A program made the translations under genes and the position numbers. From Pterobdella sp. o SKG-2022 (taxonomy: Eukaryota > Annelida > Clitellata > Hirudinida > Piscicolidae), in NCBI GenBank assembly GCA_964035795.1, contig OZ038325.1, positions 8,503,698 through 8,567,697 of the forward strand: a DNA stretch of 64,000 nucleotides, written 5' to 3'. Numbering within the stretch: position 1 is the first letter of the stretch; each line of letters opens with the position of its first letter. Under the pieces are notes generated by a model. It worked only from the letters and a program-made list of their open reading frames with translations. It did not search any database and had not been told where the DNA came from. This document shows positions 25,682 through 38,938 of the stretch, in pieces.

Positions 25682-26804
25682 GATGCTCTGTGTGGAATAA
25701 TGAGGTGTGCTGCTTTGATTAATACGCCTGTGATAGATATTATAATAAATTTGAGGTTTGCTGCGTTGGTTATGTGCCTGGGATAGATATTATATCGAAG
25801 TTAAGGTTTAATCTGGAGGATAGTAAATCTGCCATAGATTTATAATGAAAGAATTTGAGATGTGACCCGTTGGTTGGTTGGCTTGGTTTTTAATGAAAAA
25901 ATCCAAAGTGCTATTTAGTGGCTATAGTATCTCAGCTGTAGATGAAGGTAGGATGAAAAGACTTGAGGTTCAAGGCAATGGCTAACTTGGCAGTTACATA
26001 TACATAACAAAACATAAAACATATAACGTTGGTTAGTCTGTTTATCATAATGAAAACAAATTTGAGCTGTGATGTTAGCTTATAGACATAGGTGTTAGGA
26101 CTTTAGTTTAAATACAAGAGTGTTTCGACTCGACTTTTCACTGTCATGTCAACGGTACTATAAGTGTTGATCTATTGATAGAAGGATTTAGTTCATGTGT
26201 TTGTAATACTTCTATGGACAAAATGGTTTTCAAAGCTGTTATGCTGTTATTAATAGTAGTGTTTGTTTTTTGAACATTTGAAAAAATATGTTTTTTAATT
26301 ATAATTATGTGGCCTACAAACTCATGGAGTCAACGCCACTATGACATCATTTCTAATTGTATTGTGAAGTATTAGGATTTTCAAAATATCTAATTTGTAT
26401 TTCATATAAAGACATCAAAAATAGATTTTTAATCAATCAGTTACATAAAAAAACTCAAAACAAAAGTATCATATTTAATTTTTTCTCAAATCATGTTTGA
26501 ATATTTGAAAATGTTGCTACTGTAACGAAGAGCTTTGTATTTAAATAAAAACCATCAGTATTCATTAACTTTCATATGTCTGAACTGATTGCTCGTTGGG
26601 GCATCAGCTTGAACAATTGAGAATTCGGTTAAGTTTATTTTATATAGAGGGTTGTGAGTATTGAAGTGAAGTAATTAATTAATATTAACTAAATAAACAA
26701 TAATAATAAATAATAATGAAATAAATAACAAAGAAATAAATAATAACAATATATATGGAGAAATAATAAAATAAATAGATAAATAAATGAAATATTGGAT
26801 CAAA

Positions 26805-26865
26805 GAGGACTATCTAGAGTGTGACATGGTGCCCCTCATGGGCAACTGGAGGAGTCAGATGTTTG
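26805..26865 (+). other. Orphan exon-like segment
   Basis: After a weak acceptor (ggatcaaag) the plus frame reads EDYLECDMVPLMGNWR and reaches a possible GTCAGA donor. Its balanced codon composition stands out against the surrounding A+T-rich DNA. I recognise no family. Confidence 0.3.
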
Positions 26866-27604
26866 ATTTTAAACAATTATTAAGCAGTGTTGCTTGCTAT
26901 ATTATTTTTATTATTGTTGTTTTTATTATTTTTTTAATTATTATTGTTAGTATTATTATTTCTGTTTTATTTTTTTTAATTGAATTTTTTAAAATTCCTT
27001 TTTTATGTGAATTTTTTTTAATCTTGTTCTTTTAAAAATGTTTTTTTTGGGTAGATTTTTCCATTAGTTAGTTTAATATTTATTTCAATTTGTCAACAAA
27101 TTTTCTTTTTTAGTTTTGTTTTTAAGCCTATCAATAATTTCCTCTATTATGAATTTCTCCATTTATTTGATTTTCGTTAATTCACATAATTTTACTTGTA
27201 TTTACTCAACCAATCTTTTGGTTTTCGTTATGTCAAACTCAATTTGAGATGAAAATGTAATTCGAAAGTCTAAAAAAAAAAAATTTTAATTATAGTAAAC
27301 CAACTGGAATTACTTATTTTAATAATTAATATAAATATAAATAAGCAAAATTGATTAAAAATCAGCCAAAATTGAATTAAAATTACTTTTTCTAACCATA
27401 TTACCATTAACCAGTCTATTCTAGGGTCAGAATATAATCCTAATATTTAAAAACTCATAAATGTTTTTAAAAAAATCTTTCTATTTGAATACACGGAACA
27501 GATCTTAATACTCTAACAACCAACACAGCAAACTAAATATCAAATCAACAGCCCCCATCGATAAAACCCTCATAAAAAAAAACCTTGAAACAAACCTTTA
27601 AAAA

Positions 27605-27650
27605 CCCCCCCCAAAAACCCCCTCAAAACCCCCCCCAAAAACCTCCCCAA
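27605..27650 (-). other. Potential G-quadruplex tract
   Basis: Four runs of C on the plus strand (27605-27612, 27618-27622, 27629-27636, 27645-27648) separated by short A-rich loops give four G-runs on the minus strand, satisfying the classical G4 pattern. Confidence 0.7.
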
Positions 27651-27688
27651 AAACCACACAAAACCACTCACTTTTTTCTTGAAGTCCT

Positions 27689-27761
27689 CAAATCTACACC
27701 AAACCTGACGGTATCAAAACTGAATCTACTCAAGCATTTGCTACCTTACACTAATAAACAG
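27689..27761 (+). other. Orphan exon-like segment ending at a GTAAGA donor
   Basis: Preceded by a pyrimidine-rich acceptor (cttttttcttgaag) and followed by a strong GTAAGA donor, the segment reads LKSTPNLTVSKLNLLKHLLP and on to NKQ. It could be a helical piece of a protein on the plus strand. No partner exons with matching phase were found. Confidence 0.35.
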
Positions 27762-28423
27762 GTAAGATTGCCATAGCTTTTCAATACTATCTATGCTTGG
27801 CTGTTTAGTAATGTAGCGGTGTGTGTGTTTGTTTGTTTGTGTGCGTGTGTGTCTGTGTTATTAAGGTGCGTGTCTATACTTATGTGCCTTTAAGCATGTG
27901 ATTTAAGGTAGATAGTCATTTGTTTTAATCATTAATATGTGTTATACTTAGGTTTCAAACTATGGAATTCATATATTATTTCAACAAATTTGCCACTTGC
28001 CTTGCATACATTTAACAACCTAATTATACAATAGCGAATTACCTCTGTCTGTGTTTTTGTTTGTGTGTGTGTGTGTGTGTGTCTGGTGGTCTTTGATTTT
28101 ATGCTGCTTACAGTAACTAATGTTACTAGTGTAACACAAAAGTTCGAGTAACTTCGCATATGTTTTTTTCACATGTGCTAAAAGCATGTTCTAAGTTCAC
28201 ATATGTCTAATCAATTATATATATTTATTTATATTCAGATGTATTTCTATGTAATTGCTTTTATGCGTATTTATTTTTTTTATTTTTATATAGATTTTTT
28301 AAAATGAATTCATAAACGCCCCTTGCTCAATAACTTTATATAAATTACCCCATATCAATTCCTATATATAAATTTGCTTATATCATTTTCTGTACACGAT
28401 TTCTTCATAATAATTTTTATACA

Positions 28424-29022
28424 ATACAATACGATGAAATACAATACAATAAAATAAAATACAATATAATACAATAAAATACGATACGATACAATACAAT
28501 ACAATAAATTATAATACAATACAATACAATACAATAAATTATAATACAATACAATACAATACAATAAATTATAATACAATACAATACAATAAATTATAAT
28601 ACAATACAATACAATACAATAAATTATAATACAATACAATACAATACAATAAATTATAATACAATACAATACAATACAATAAATTATAATACAATACAAT
28701 ACAATACAATACAATACAATACAATACAATACAATACAATACAATAAATTATAATACAATACAATACAATACAATAAATTATAATACAATACAATACAAT
28801 ACAATAAATTATAATACAATACAAAACAGTACAATATAATAAAATACAACACAATACAATACAACACAATACAATACAACACAATACAATACAATACAAT
28901 ACAATAAATTATAATACAATACAAAACAGTACAATACAATAAATTATAATACAATACAATACAACACAACACAATACAAAACAGTACAATACAATACAAT
29001 ACAATACAGTACAATACAATAC
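28424..29022. repeat. Nested (ACAAT)n array with 30-bp higher-order unit
   Basis: The array consists of ACAAT pentamers regularly interrupted by AAATT-ATAAT, so that a 30-bp super-unit (AAATT ATAAT plus four ACAAT) recurs many times. Edges are degenerate. Confidence 0.95.
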
Positions 29023-29037
29023 CAACCATATACCCCA

Positions 29038-29130
29038 CACATGAGTCGATGACGTGCGCAATGAGGTGTTTGAAAAGAATATTCCACGTGCTTGTAATGC
29101 CTCCACACCTGAACTTCTCACCTGTATTGA
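29038..29130 (-). other. Orphan exon-like segment abutting the pentanucleotide array
   Basis: On the minus strand the frame GEKFRCGGITSTWNILFKHL continues to IAHVIDSC and reaches GTGTGG. The segment is flanked upstream by CAATACAGGTGAGA, which could act as acceptor or donor. It has coding-like composition but no recognised family. Confidence 0.3.
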
Positions 29131-30018
29131 GTCGTGTGAGCTATAAATAGAACGGTTTATTTAGCCCCAGCCAATAGAAAGTGAGAGATGTTTTCAATAA
29201 ATTAATTAACGTCTCGTAGTATTGGTAACTATTTTTAAAACAAAATTAATTATGGTGGCACATCAAATGACTAAAGTGGATATATATGGGGTATGGGGAT
29301 TCGAATGGCTTTTCGTTGTTGAAGTTGAAAACAAAAAACAAAAAAAAAATTTATTTTTATTATTATTATGATTTTCACATAAAATAAAAAAAATAAATAG
29401 TTATTATGATATTAATTATTATGAAAGTAATTTTAATAAAAAAATACTATTTTTATTATATTAATATAATTTTATTATGCTTCTTATTGGACAATTGAAA
29501 CATTAAAATAGCCATTTGAAGAATATGAGGCATCCATACAACAGTACGGTTTCCTTTAGTTCCAATCTAACTATGAATGCAAAATTGGCGAACGGTTTTT
29601 TTAAATTCATTCAAACATTCATAACCGTGTTGCATGCGGAGTTTCAGCAATGGCTGCCCTCAAAGGTATTTTGGAATTCCAGCTTATTGTTTAAGTTGTA
29701 AAAAAATAAATGTAAAAACTTCATCAATAGAATATTTAATTTTGAAAATAATATATTATTTTTTTTATGTTATAGCAATAATACAATGCATAATGAAAAC
29801 AAAAATTCAAATCGTCCCTTATTTAACTTCAATGGTCCTTATAGACCCCACATTGTGCCCTCTCGACATCAAAAGTATGAAATATTAATTTAAATATAAA
29901 ATGAATATTTATATATCTCATTTTGGGGAAATACTGAAACCTCACAAGCCAAAAAATGATTGCAAACAATATCAAACCATGTCAAGCATGTACACTCTAT
30001 AAGTAAAAATAGTTTAAT

Positions 30019-30150
30019 GGATGGATGAATGGATGGACAAGTGAACATGAATGGATGGACAAGTGAACATGAATGGATGGACAAGTGAACATGAATGGAT
30101 GGACAAGTGAGCATGAATGGATGGACAAGTGAGCATGAATAGATGGATAG
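30019..30150. repeat. 22-bp minisatellite
   Basis: About five copies of a unit close to atgaatggatggacaagtga, plus two bases, in tandem, degenerating into gatagatggata. Confidence 0.9.
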
Positions 30151-31926
30151 ATGATAAATATAATGGGAAAATAAAAAAAACTACAATCAAGAATAAAACT
30201 CAAGCAATGAAGGTTTTTTATTAACATAGTTTCACCACTATTATACCTTAGTTTCTTAATTCACTAAAACGTTTATTCTCACATGGTGTTGACACCACAA
30301 ATAATTACACAACTCAAGTTTGTTAACCAAATAAGTGTAGGCCTTTTTGAATTTATGAATAGTTATTCACACCACTTGATGAAGGAGTTGATGGTTTTTG
30401 AGTAGTTTCTCCTTTTCAATTGAGATTTTGTTAAGATAAGTTTTATGGAGTTTTAAGGGATTTTGAATTTGAAGAACCTTTTTTAAGTTTATTGAGAATA
30501 AACTATTATAATGAAGAGCTTCTTTATCTTAAAGGAATACTAGTCACAGAGAGGAGTTAGTAGTGGAGTGAATAGAACAGAGAAAAGTTAATATTCAACT
30601 AGTTAATGAAAATGATTGGAGAGATTGATTGATACTGATATTTGTGTGTTCCTACATTAGAACTAGGACGAGTTCAAATATGGTCCTAATCTTAATCTCA
30701 TCTTTTAACGTCATTAACTGTGATTATCATCTTAATCAGTCATAAACGTGCAAAAATCTTTAATTCAAAAGTTGTGATCTTTTCAATTCTTTCTCTATAA
30801 ACTCCTTCCCATAACCACAGTTCACTTGTATAAATTCCTTGACTCGCTGCAAGTTTAATCCGTCTTGCCCCTCAAAATCATATGACCCTAAACCTTTGTT
30901 TTGTTTTCAATACTTTAATGAGAGTAAAATATATTCAAACAAAATATTCGGCATATGATGCTTGGAAACTCCTAGTTGTTAATATTCACAATTGACGATA
31001 TTCACTGTACCCTTTACTCTGGACCTCTCGTGAACTTTTTTAAACTCTGGTTTTTCTAGTTTTTCACAGTTTTTTTTCGGGTTTTTAGTTTTAGATTCAA
31101 TTAATTGACCTTTCTCAATTTTTATTTCTTTCAACTAATTTATGTTAAATTTATCTTTAAAAGTTTTATTTCACAGCTTAAATATTCATTAATCAAAATC
31201 ATAGAAATATGAATAATTATTTTCGATGTTATCAACTCAATATTAATGACTGTCTAATCATTCTCATTCTTCAATCATGTGAAATGACTCACGGACCCAA
31301 GATAAGTCACTCTTAAAACTAAAGAATAGAAAGACTAATAATAGCCTCAATGGAATTCAATACACTACGTATTCATGACACAAATATTAAAAATATGTGT
31401 TGATTATTTAGTCCCAAAGTTTGCTACCTCACCATTTTTCTATTGTACCACCATTCAATCAAATACTTCTCCACGGCCTATTCTGTTCAAGAAACCACTG
31501 TACTTTGGGAGAGTTTTTTTGTTATTTTTTTGGTTTTTTGTTTTACTGTTTTGTTTGGGGACTGTTATTATTGTCATTTTTCTTGGTTTTGTTCCATACG
31601 CTACTCGGCACAGTGCATATTGAAATGAATTGACCGATACTCTCATTTATACATGAGAAATAACCTTATAGATAAAATCAAACTACTGCGTCATTTCGGA
31701 AGAGGTTTGATTTGAGGCATAAAATCTATGATTTTAACAGACGCCTTGAAAATAAACTATAAATATAGCTTTTAATATTGGTAGAAGAAACTAAAAAACA
31801 AATATTTGAGTTGAATTTTTTAAAAAAATTAGTGTTAATTATCATATAGAATAAATTTCAAACAGCTCAAATGATACGCTCTATAAATTCATTTATTGTC
31901 TAGCTTAGCGATCAACTGCAGTTTGT

Positions 31927-31995
31927 ATCTTGTCACCTGTGTGATAAATCTTTTGAGGGAGTGAATCAGTATGAGGAATTTGAACCTTCCAGATG
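31927..31995 (+). other. Orphan exon-like segment with a zinc-knuckle-like CxxC
   Basis: After the acceptor caactgcag the plus frame reads FVSCHLCDKSFEGVNQYEEF and then reaches a possible GTATCT donor. CHLCDKSF is the start of a C2H2-type finger, but the His pair is absent within the exon, so the finger would have to be completed in a following exon that I did not find. Confidence 0.35.
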
Positions 31996-33274
31996 GTATC
32001 TAGAAAGAATAATGTGTTGGGAAATTTTATTTATTTATTTTTTATTCAATTAATTATTTTTTAATTTTTAAATTTGTTTTAATTTATTTTTTTATTTGTT
32101 TGGTTTTATTTTTTATTTATTTTTTCTTCAATTTTTAATATTTTAAATTTATATTTTTTAATTCTTTATTCTCATTTTTTAAAGCTTGTAAACAGTGTAA
32201 CCAAGCTTAACTCATTAAATGCAACTTTATTGTCCCAAAAATACAAGCCATAAAAAAATATTAAAAATAGGTACAAAAACTGGATTTCTCAACAATTTCA
32301 TTAAAAACTCTCTCAATAATCGTGTATCTATACTGGCTTTTTGGCCTACAAAACAACACCTCAGAGAACCGTTTTATTCATAGAAGAGTGGTTTTTGCAT
32401 GGGTTAGTTCATGTATCAGACTCCATGTCTGTTTCATTTATAATTATAAGTTTTTTCAAGTATTTTTACTAGTTTTTTTTCGATAATTATTATGATTATA
32501 TAAAATAATTGGTTATAATCCTATCAGTGACTTGACTTTACTGTTAAGCTTTGCGGCTAACGGTATTTTGAAGTCAGGTTATTTGGTTCGATAAATCTTT
32601 GGGTTCAGGTATATTATGAAGATATGCTTTTCATTTCTATCAAGCAAAAACGTTCAAAATTTTACGTCACGAAATTTTTTTATTTGAAATTTTGTATTTC
32701 GATAAATACTTCAAGAAATTTTGAACCTCAAACAATGCAAGCTATTAAACTAAAATTTTAAATAAAGCGAGGAAATTCTCTGCAATTTGCAGTTCAGATA
32801 TTTCAAAACTTTCCAACAGAATTGCCAAAAAATATTTATACATAATTTCCCATTCAAAAATTTCTTCAAATCATTATTAAGACTGATTTTATCAAAGCTA
32901 TCAAAATTTACAAAGTCCAAGAGTTATTTTCATAAATAAGCTCTTGTTCCTACTATTCTCTTAGCTATGTTTCCCATTATAGTGTCCAGGTTCAGAGTAC
33001 AAGCTTTATGTGTTGGAAAAGTAGGTAAGGTACTTTTTGTTAAAAACTAAACCATAATGCGATAAGTATTTTTCAACACAGCAAAAACAGTCATTATAAC
33101 ATAAATGCCTCAATCCATTCAAACTTGTGGATCAATTGTAAAAGTTAACCAATATAAACAACATTTGAACTCATCTAGTGAACGAATGATAAGATGTTAC
33201 TAAGCCTAAGAAAAACACTGTACATTATACAGATAACCCAAACAAGCGACCATCTTTGCTTGTAACTTTTTCCC

Positions 33275-36200
33275 TCAGTCATCCCACATAGCTGGGACAA
33301 AGTAGTAAGTCCAGTAAACGATGTTGAAAAGGAGGAAGGAGAAAGGGAAGATTTTTCTGGCCATTTTGTCGAATTGTCTGGCTTGGTACCTTCCATCTTT
33401 TACTGTCTTCTGGTTCTTTTTCCCCTGTTTTTTATTGGGTATTTATAGTTTTAAACATCAAAATATTTTAATTTTACCAAGAACTTGTCTTACAGGTTAT
33501 ATTTACACGAAATAACTAAAGTAGCTGGTTTTAATAGCCATTTTTTTTCGTATGTTGTTTTCACAATAAAAAAAACTAGAATGGTTCTACAATATATTCA
33601 GATGTTAAATACTTCATTTTTTATATAAATTAATTCAGCAAACACAAAAAGTCTCCAAAAGACCTTGCAGAAATGAAGACAACTCAAATCTGAAGTGAAC
33701 TTCCTGCCTCCAACCTGGAAAGTTAACATTCCCTTAAAACAAACTAGCTTTCATTCAGTATATATTTTTGACCATTGATCAATCCCATCTTCAAACTAAC
33801 AATGAGGAATTTTCAGCTTGAAACCCTTTAAGCACCACCCATTACCACCAACACCACCAACCCCACTCACATCCCTCCCAGCTCGTTCTTCTTCCTCGCT
33901 GACTTCATCGGGTTGGATAGCAGCTTTAGTTGACCTTCTAAAAGGCGGTAAAGGTGGCAGGCGCCTGACTGGCTTGGGCAACGGTCGAGGTGCCGCAGGT
34001 TTGAGAGTTCTGCGGGCTGCGACGTTTACTACTGCGTATTCAATCAATGATAAGAACACGAATAAGAGGCAGACAATCATCCATACGTCAAGAGCCTGCG
34101 TAGTTTATGTGTGTTGGATGTTGATGATTTAATGGTATTTATTATGAAAAAAAGAATAAATCAAAAATACCTTTTTAAAGTAAAAAAAACTCAAAATTAA
34201 ACTTTAAGTTTTTATGAAGCAAACTCATTAATAATAGCAAAACCAAAAACTCTCATAATAATATCTGAAAACTTAAACCCTCTCTTCTGAAATCGATTTT
34301 AAAGGAACCTTGATGTAGGAAACCCTGGGAAGGGTGGCTCTGGCGCCACTGCTCATGGTGGTGGTCGTCAGTACTGTGAGGAGGCCTGCGTTTTGTGGGA
34401 ATGTGTTGTGTTATCGAATTTTTAGTTTTATTTTTTTGTTCTATTGAATTTATAAACAAATTATAGTTTCAAATAGAAATTATTAATTTTTTTAATGGAA
34501 AAAGAATTTTTTTTATAATCTATAAATAGTGACCAATGGAAACTCTGGCTGGAGAGGCGTCTGCATGGATCCAGAATGATACCCATGACAAAATCACTGA
34601 AAAAAAATAAAAATAATAAAAAATAATACTGATAAAAAAAATAATATCAATGATACTAATAATAAAAGCAATAATAAGTTAACTTGGATAACGTCAATAT
34701 ATAAGAAAGTACTTTTTTTAAATAATTTATTCATAAAAATTAGTTTAATTCCTCAGCAACCACACACATCCATTCCAAGCAATCACCTATAAGGATGCTG
34801 GGAACGTAGACTTGGATGAGGAAGTAGCCAATGTCTCTTTTGAGGATAAACCGGAAATTCAAGCAAGGGAAAGCTCCTTCCGCTGTGATCACGTGTGTAG
34901 TGAGTGTTTTAAAAGAGAAACGAATTAATATAGTTGTTTGGAGATATAAATAGAACGTTTCCAACAGTAGAAATAACAATATAGTAAAAAAAATTATGAG
35001 TTTGAAGTTCTTAAAACTCTCTGGTTCAAAACCATTATAATAAAGTTTGTGTTTTGTTGTCATTATCCTTATTATCTTCAGACAATAGAATAAGGTGGAA
35101 AACAGAGAGCAAACCCCACGCCCAAAGCACCTACTCTGGTTGTGATCCTCGTCACAGTTAATCACAGTGTAGTTCTTGATGAAGAACTGGGGCAGCTGCA
35201 GATCTTTTGCTATCTCTATCGTTACTGTGCCACTCAGATTCAACGTCCGGAAAAACATTGTTTCGTATGTGTAACCAACTTTTGAGTGTTTTTTTCTTAT
35301 GATTTTTTGTGTTTATTATTATTATTCTTTATTATTTTTTAATTATCACATCCATCAACACATTCTTCTTAACTCTGTATTAGAAACTATAAAAAATTTA
35401 AGCTATTAACAGCCTCCATTTTCAACTCTCATCAACCCCCATAAGGAAAGTCAGCCTTTCATGCCAGATCGATACAAACAACAAGGGTACCTACAGCTCT
35501 CAAACAGCATCGAGCACTCTTGAGTGTCCATTGGAAAGTTTAACAGATTCATAGGGCAAGCTAGGGTTGCCGTTATCCTGAGTTGATGGATGGATGAATC
35601 GATAAATGGATGTATTAATAAACTAATTAAGAAATTAACAAACTAATCAAATTCAACGTAAAAAACATATCCACAAATTTTATCCTCAAATCCATTAATT
35701 AACAAGCAATCAAATAAACAATTTTCAAAGCAAAAACTCACTTTGTGACATACCACAGCACTCCGTTGGGACTCAGTTTGAGAAGTCTGTTGTCTACAGT
35801 AACTTGGTGGAAGTTGGCTGCTTTCTCGTTCCTGGTGGTGTTTGGAGAAGGTTTGTTTTTTGGAGGTTCATTATTAGTTTTTCTTACTTATGGGGGTGTT
35901 TAATGAAGGTTTAAAAGTAAACATTGAAAATAATCGTTGAATACAGAGAAATGCTATGATATGTTTACTCTAATTATCAAATGTCATTAATTAAGGAATG
36001 AAATTTTTATACAAAGTTTCACCTACACCTCCATGCTCATTCCCTTCATCACATTTAAAACATACCTCCCCCCACGCATACAACACGAACCTAAGGAAGG
36101 TATCAGGTACCCATATCTCTTGGTACCTGGAGTCTCCCAGTCTTAGACTTACTACATCTGCATCTACGTTCAGACGTAGCCTGGTTTGTGGAAAAGAGGG

Positions 36201-37704
36201 TATGTGGGTTTGGGAAAGAAGGTGGGAGGTTTGGGAGAAGGGTGCAAGAGGTAGGTGAAGGAGGTTTGAAGGAAAAAGAATGGATGAGTTCGGACAGAAA
36301 GAGAAGTGAAGGTAGGTTGGTATTTTTGATTAAGATCTGAGTTGTGTTGTAGGATTCTCATTATTTTGTTTCCCATATGAGTTTTGTTGTGTATATTCGA
36401 TTTTAAAGTCATGGTTTTTTGAGTTTTTTTATTTTATAAAATTTTTTTAGTTTTCCACACCTAGGGTCTGTCCACTGTTGTCTCAAGTACATGCTGACCG
36501 AGAAATCCTGTCCAATGTGTGTTGTGTCTATTTATTGTGAATTCGTCTATATTATTAAGCTCCGACTTTTTGTAAGATTGATACTATATATATATACATT
36601 CTATTGTTAATATGCTAAAATTATAAAACTATTTTAAACACATAGAAAATTTTTTTCCAATATCATAATTTTTCTATCCAAAAATACTTTAATAAATCCT
36701 TACCATGGTTTGTTCGTTGATGGAGTAGAAGGAGATCACAAAGATTCCTAGCTGAACTTCTGTAGCACTGTCTGTAGTAGTAATAAAGTCATTTATATAC
36801 AAATCTTGGTTATATTCTACAAGAAATACGGGTAAACCCCATTATTTATAGAAAGATAAGTGCTGTTATACACAAATTTTGGTTGTATTCTATAAATCCG
36901 AGCTTTTTAGTGGTAAACGCATACTAATATTCAAGTTTATGCAGATTGATTTGTAGTAAACAACTTTACATAGGAATGCTTATCATATTTTTAGACAGCA
37001 ATATGAAAAAATTCAGTGATGACCATTTATCTATAAAAATGGTTAAGAGGGAATTTATTACCCAGAGAAGGAGGCTCTTCCTTTTTGTAGTTGGCCATCA
37101 TCTTGTTAATTATCGTCTTGATCCTATTAGTATTGATAACTGGTTATTTATCCTCTTTATCATTAATACTTGGTTACTTATCTTTGTTGGGTTAACAATC
37201 GATATTTAATATTTGTTTCATAATTTTTCAGAGTTAGTTTTAACTTATATCATTAATTAGACATCTTACGATTGGTCTCTTCTCAGCTTTGGGATCTCAG
37301 GGGTTGGAGGGACATCCAGGTTATAATCACTAAAAGATGGTTCATTAATCATAAAAAAGTAAGTAAATAAGTTAGTAAGTCGACCGTTAAATCAACATTA
37401 TCTAATGTTTAAGTTGCGCAGTTGATAGATCTCACAGAATACTACTCTATATAAACTATAGAAAAAACATAACTGTTAAACTATAATTATTTACATACTC
37501 ATTAAGCTCAAAGTCCCAAGGGTTATCAAGGTTGGGTGTGTACCAAGTGTGGTTGGGGTTGGGTTTGAAAGGAGGAGGGGTTGGAGGGTAGGAGTGCATG
37601 TCGGTTGATGATGATGGTTTTATTATTGTTATTATTATTGTTATTATTGTTGTCTTTAGTATTTGTTTCGTGTTCGATCTTTTTGTTATTTTTGTTGTAT
37701 TCAT
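33275..37704 (-). CDS. Glycine-receptor-like Cys-loop anion channel subunit, 13 exons
   Basis: Exons: 37704-37499 (proposed first), 37329-37270, 36767-36704, 36507-36461, 36180-36091, 35831-35742, 35577-35495, 35278-35135, 34882-34787, 34596-34534, 34385-34309, 34095-33871, 33424-33275; about 464 residues, all phases consistent. Seen in order: [18 protein letters not shown], a Cys-loop CX13C ([15 protein letters not shown]), a second extracellular Cys pair as in GlyR, GluCl and HisCl channels, TM1 ([18 protein letters not shown]), the anion-selectivity PAR before TM2, TM2 ending [17 protein letters not shown]3 ([14 protein letters not shown]) and TM4 ([17 protein letters not shown]). These are pentameric ligand-gated chloride channels of neurons and muscle. 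GlyR-type is favoured over GABA-A by the second Cys pair; the ligand cannot be read from sequence. The first exon's Ile/Thr-rich stretch could be the signal peptide but comes from an ATA/ACA-rich repeat. Confidence 0.93.
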
Positions 37705-38938
37705 TTTTGAATTTTAGGCCAATGGCAATTATTTCTCAGACTTTACTATTGGGTTATAGTCTTCCAAAGTTATTTTGTTTCACAAACAATAAATGCTCAA
37801 AAACAACTGAATTCAATGTTATAAACACCAACAAATCAACCAAAACAAACGAAAAATTTCAACAAAACCCTCACAACCTCCAACAACCAACTTTAACGCT
37901 AGAAGATAACAAGTTATAATCAAAGAAATCAACTGCTACTACTCAACGTTGTAAGCTACAGTATGCGTACGACTCTTGTACACTTCTGTATATTGAGCTG
38001 TAAGTGTGGTGCTAGTATCTATATTTGAATAAGGGTTATTGTTATATTTTTATTTAATTACAAGATAGTTATTTTATTGAGATAAACTCAATTTTCGAAC
38101 TCATGTTGTGTACGATAAAAACAACAAAATTAACTTTTATTCTTTTTATTTTTATTATGTTTTTTTGCTTTTTTTAAGAGTTTTTTTGCTGAAATAAATG
38201 CATTATGCCAATTCTGACACTAAATTGAAAGATGAATGTCATATGAACTTCTCTTAATCCAGAAATGACCGAAACTTTTCACGAAGTTTTGTATTGGATT
38301 GCTTGAAGAGGTAAGAACCAAAAATCTGGCAGTTATCAAAATGTCATGCGGTTGTTGGAAAATTCAGCTATATCGAGATCGTGACTAAGTTGTTCTCAAA
38401 CCGTTTTGTGGATTTTTTAACTAACTTTTCAGATTTGAAATTTTATTCAATCGAAGCCATTTAAATTTAAAAACTTCACATTTATAAACCTTTATAAAAA
38501 ATATTTGAATTTTTGACACAAGTTTTGGCTATTGAAAGCAAATAAATAATTTCAAACAATAAAGCGCTTCAACATCTCCGCGCAAGAGAACACTGGAGAA
38601 AAACAGACCCTGTAGTAGAGATAAACGGAAACCTGAAGTCATTTTCTTAACGCTATAAAATTCTCATTAACTTATCAAAGTAGTTATTTTTATTTCTAAG
38701 TGCTATAGTGGTTAAGATATATTTTGAATTCAAATTTACAAATTTTATTTCTAATTGTGTTGAATTTAATTTGTAGTTATTGTGTTAATAGATAAATTAA
38801 ATATTCACAGATTTGTATTGTAAGGTGGAAGTTCAAAGATAAAAATCAACAGAGAAAAAAGTTGCTTAATTTAATTGATCAAATCTTCAGGCCAAAGTCC
38901 ATAATTTTTTGTTTTTTACCCTTTAAATTACAATTTTT
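37705..38938. other. Intergenic region between the channel gene and FOXP
   Basis: About 1.2 kb of A+T-rich DNA upstream of the channel gene and downstream of the FOXP stop. I see no coding exon or named element. It should contain the channel promoter and the FOXP 3' UTR. Confidence 0.5.

Larger units (their letters stand above)
25682..33274. other. Repeat-rich region with isolated exon-like segments, no coherent gene
   Basis: Between the MARVEL and glycine-receptor-like genes I see no chain of exons with consistent phase. Four separate segments look coding by composition and splice borders and are listed individually (26805-26865, 27689-27761, 29038-29130, 31927-31995). The rest is A+T-rich DNA with a C-run tract, a 600-bp pentanucleotide array and a 22-bp minisatellite. 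Confidence 0.5.

Noticed and set aside
28355..29038. Tyr/Cys/Ile/Val-rich 227-codon frame
   Set aside because: It arises from the ACAAT array.
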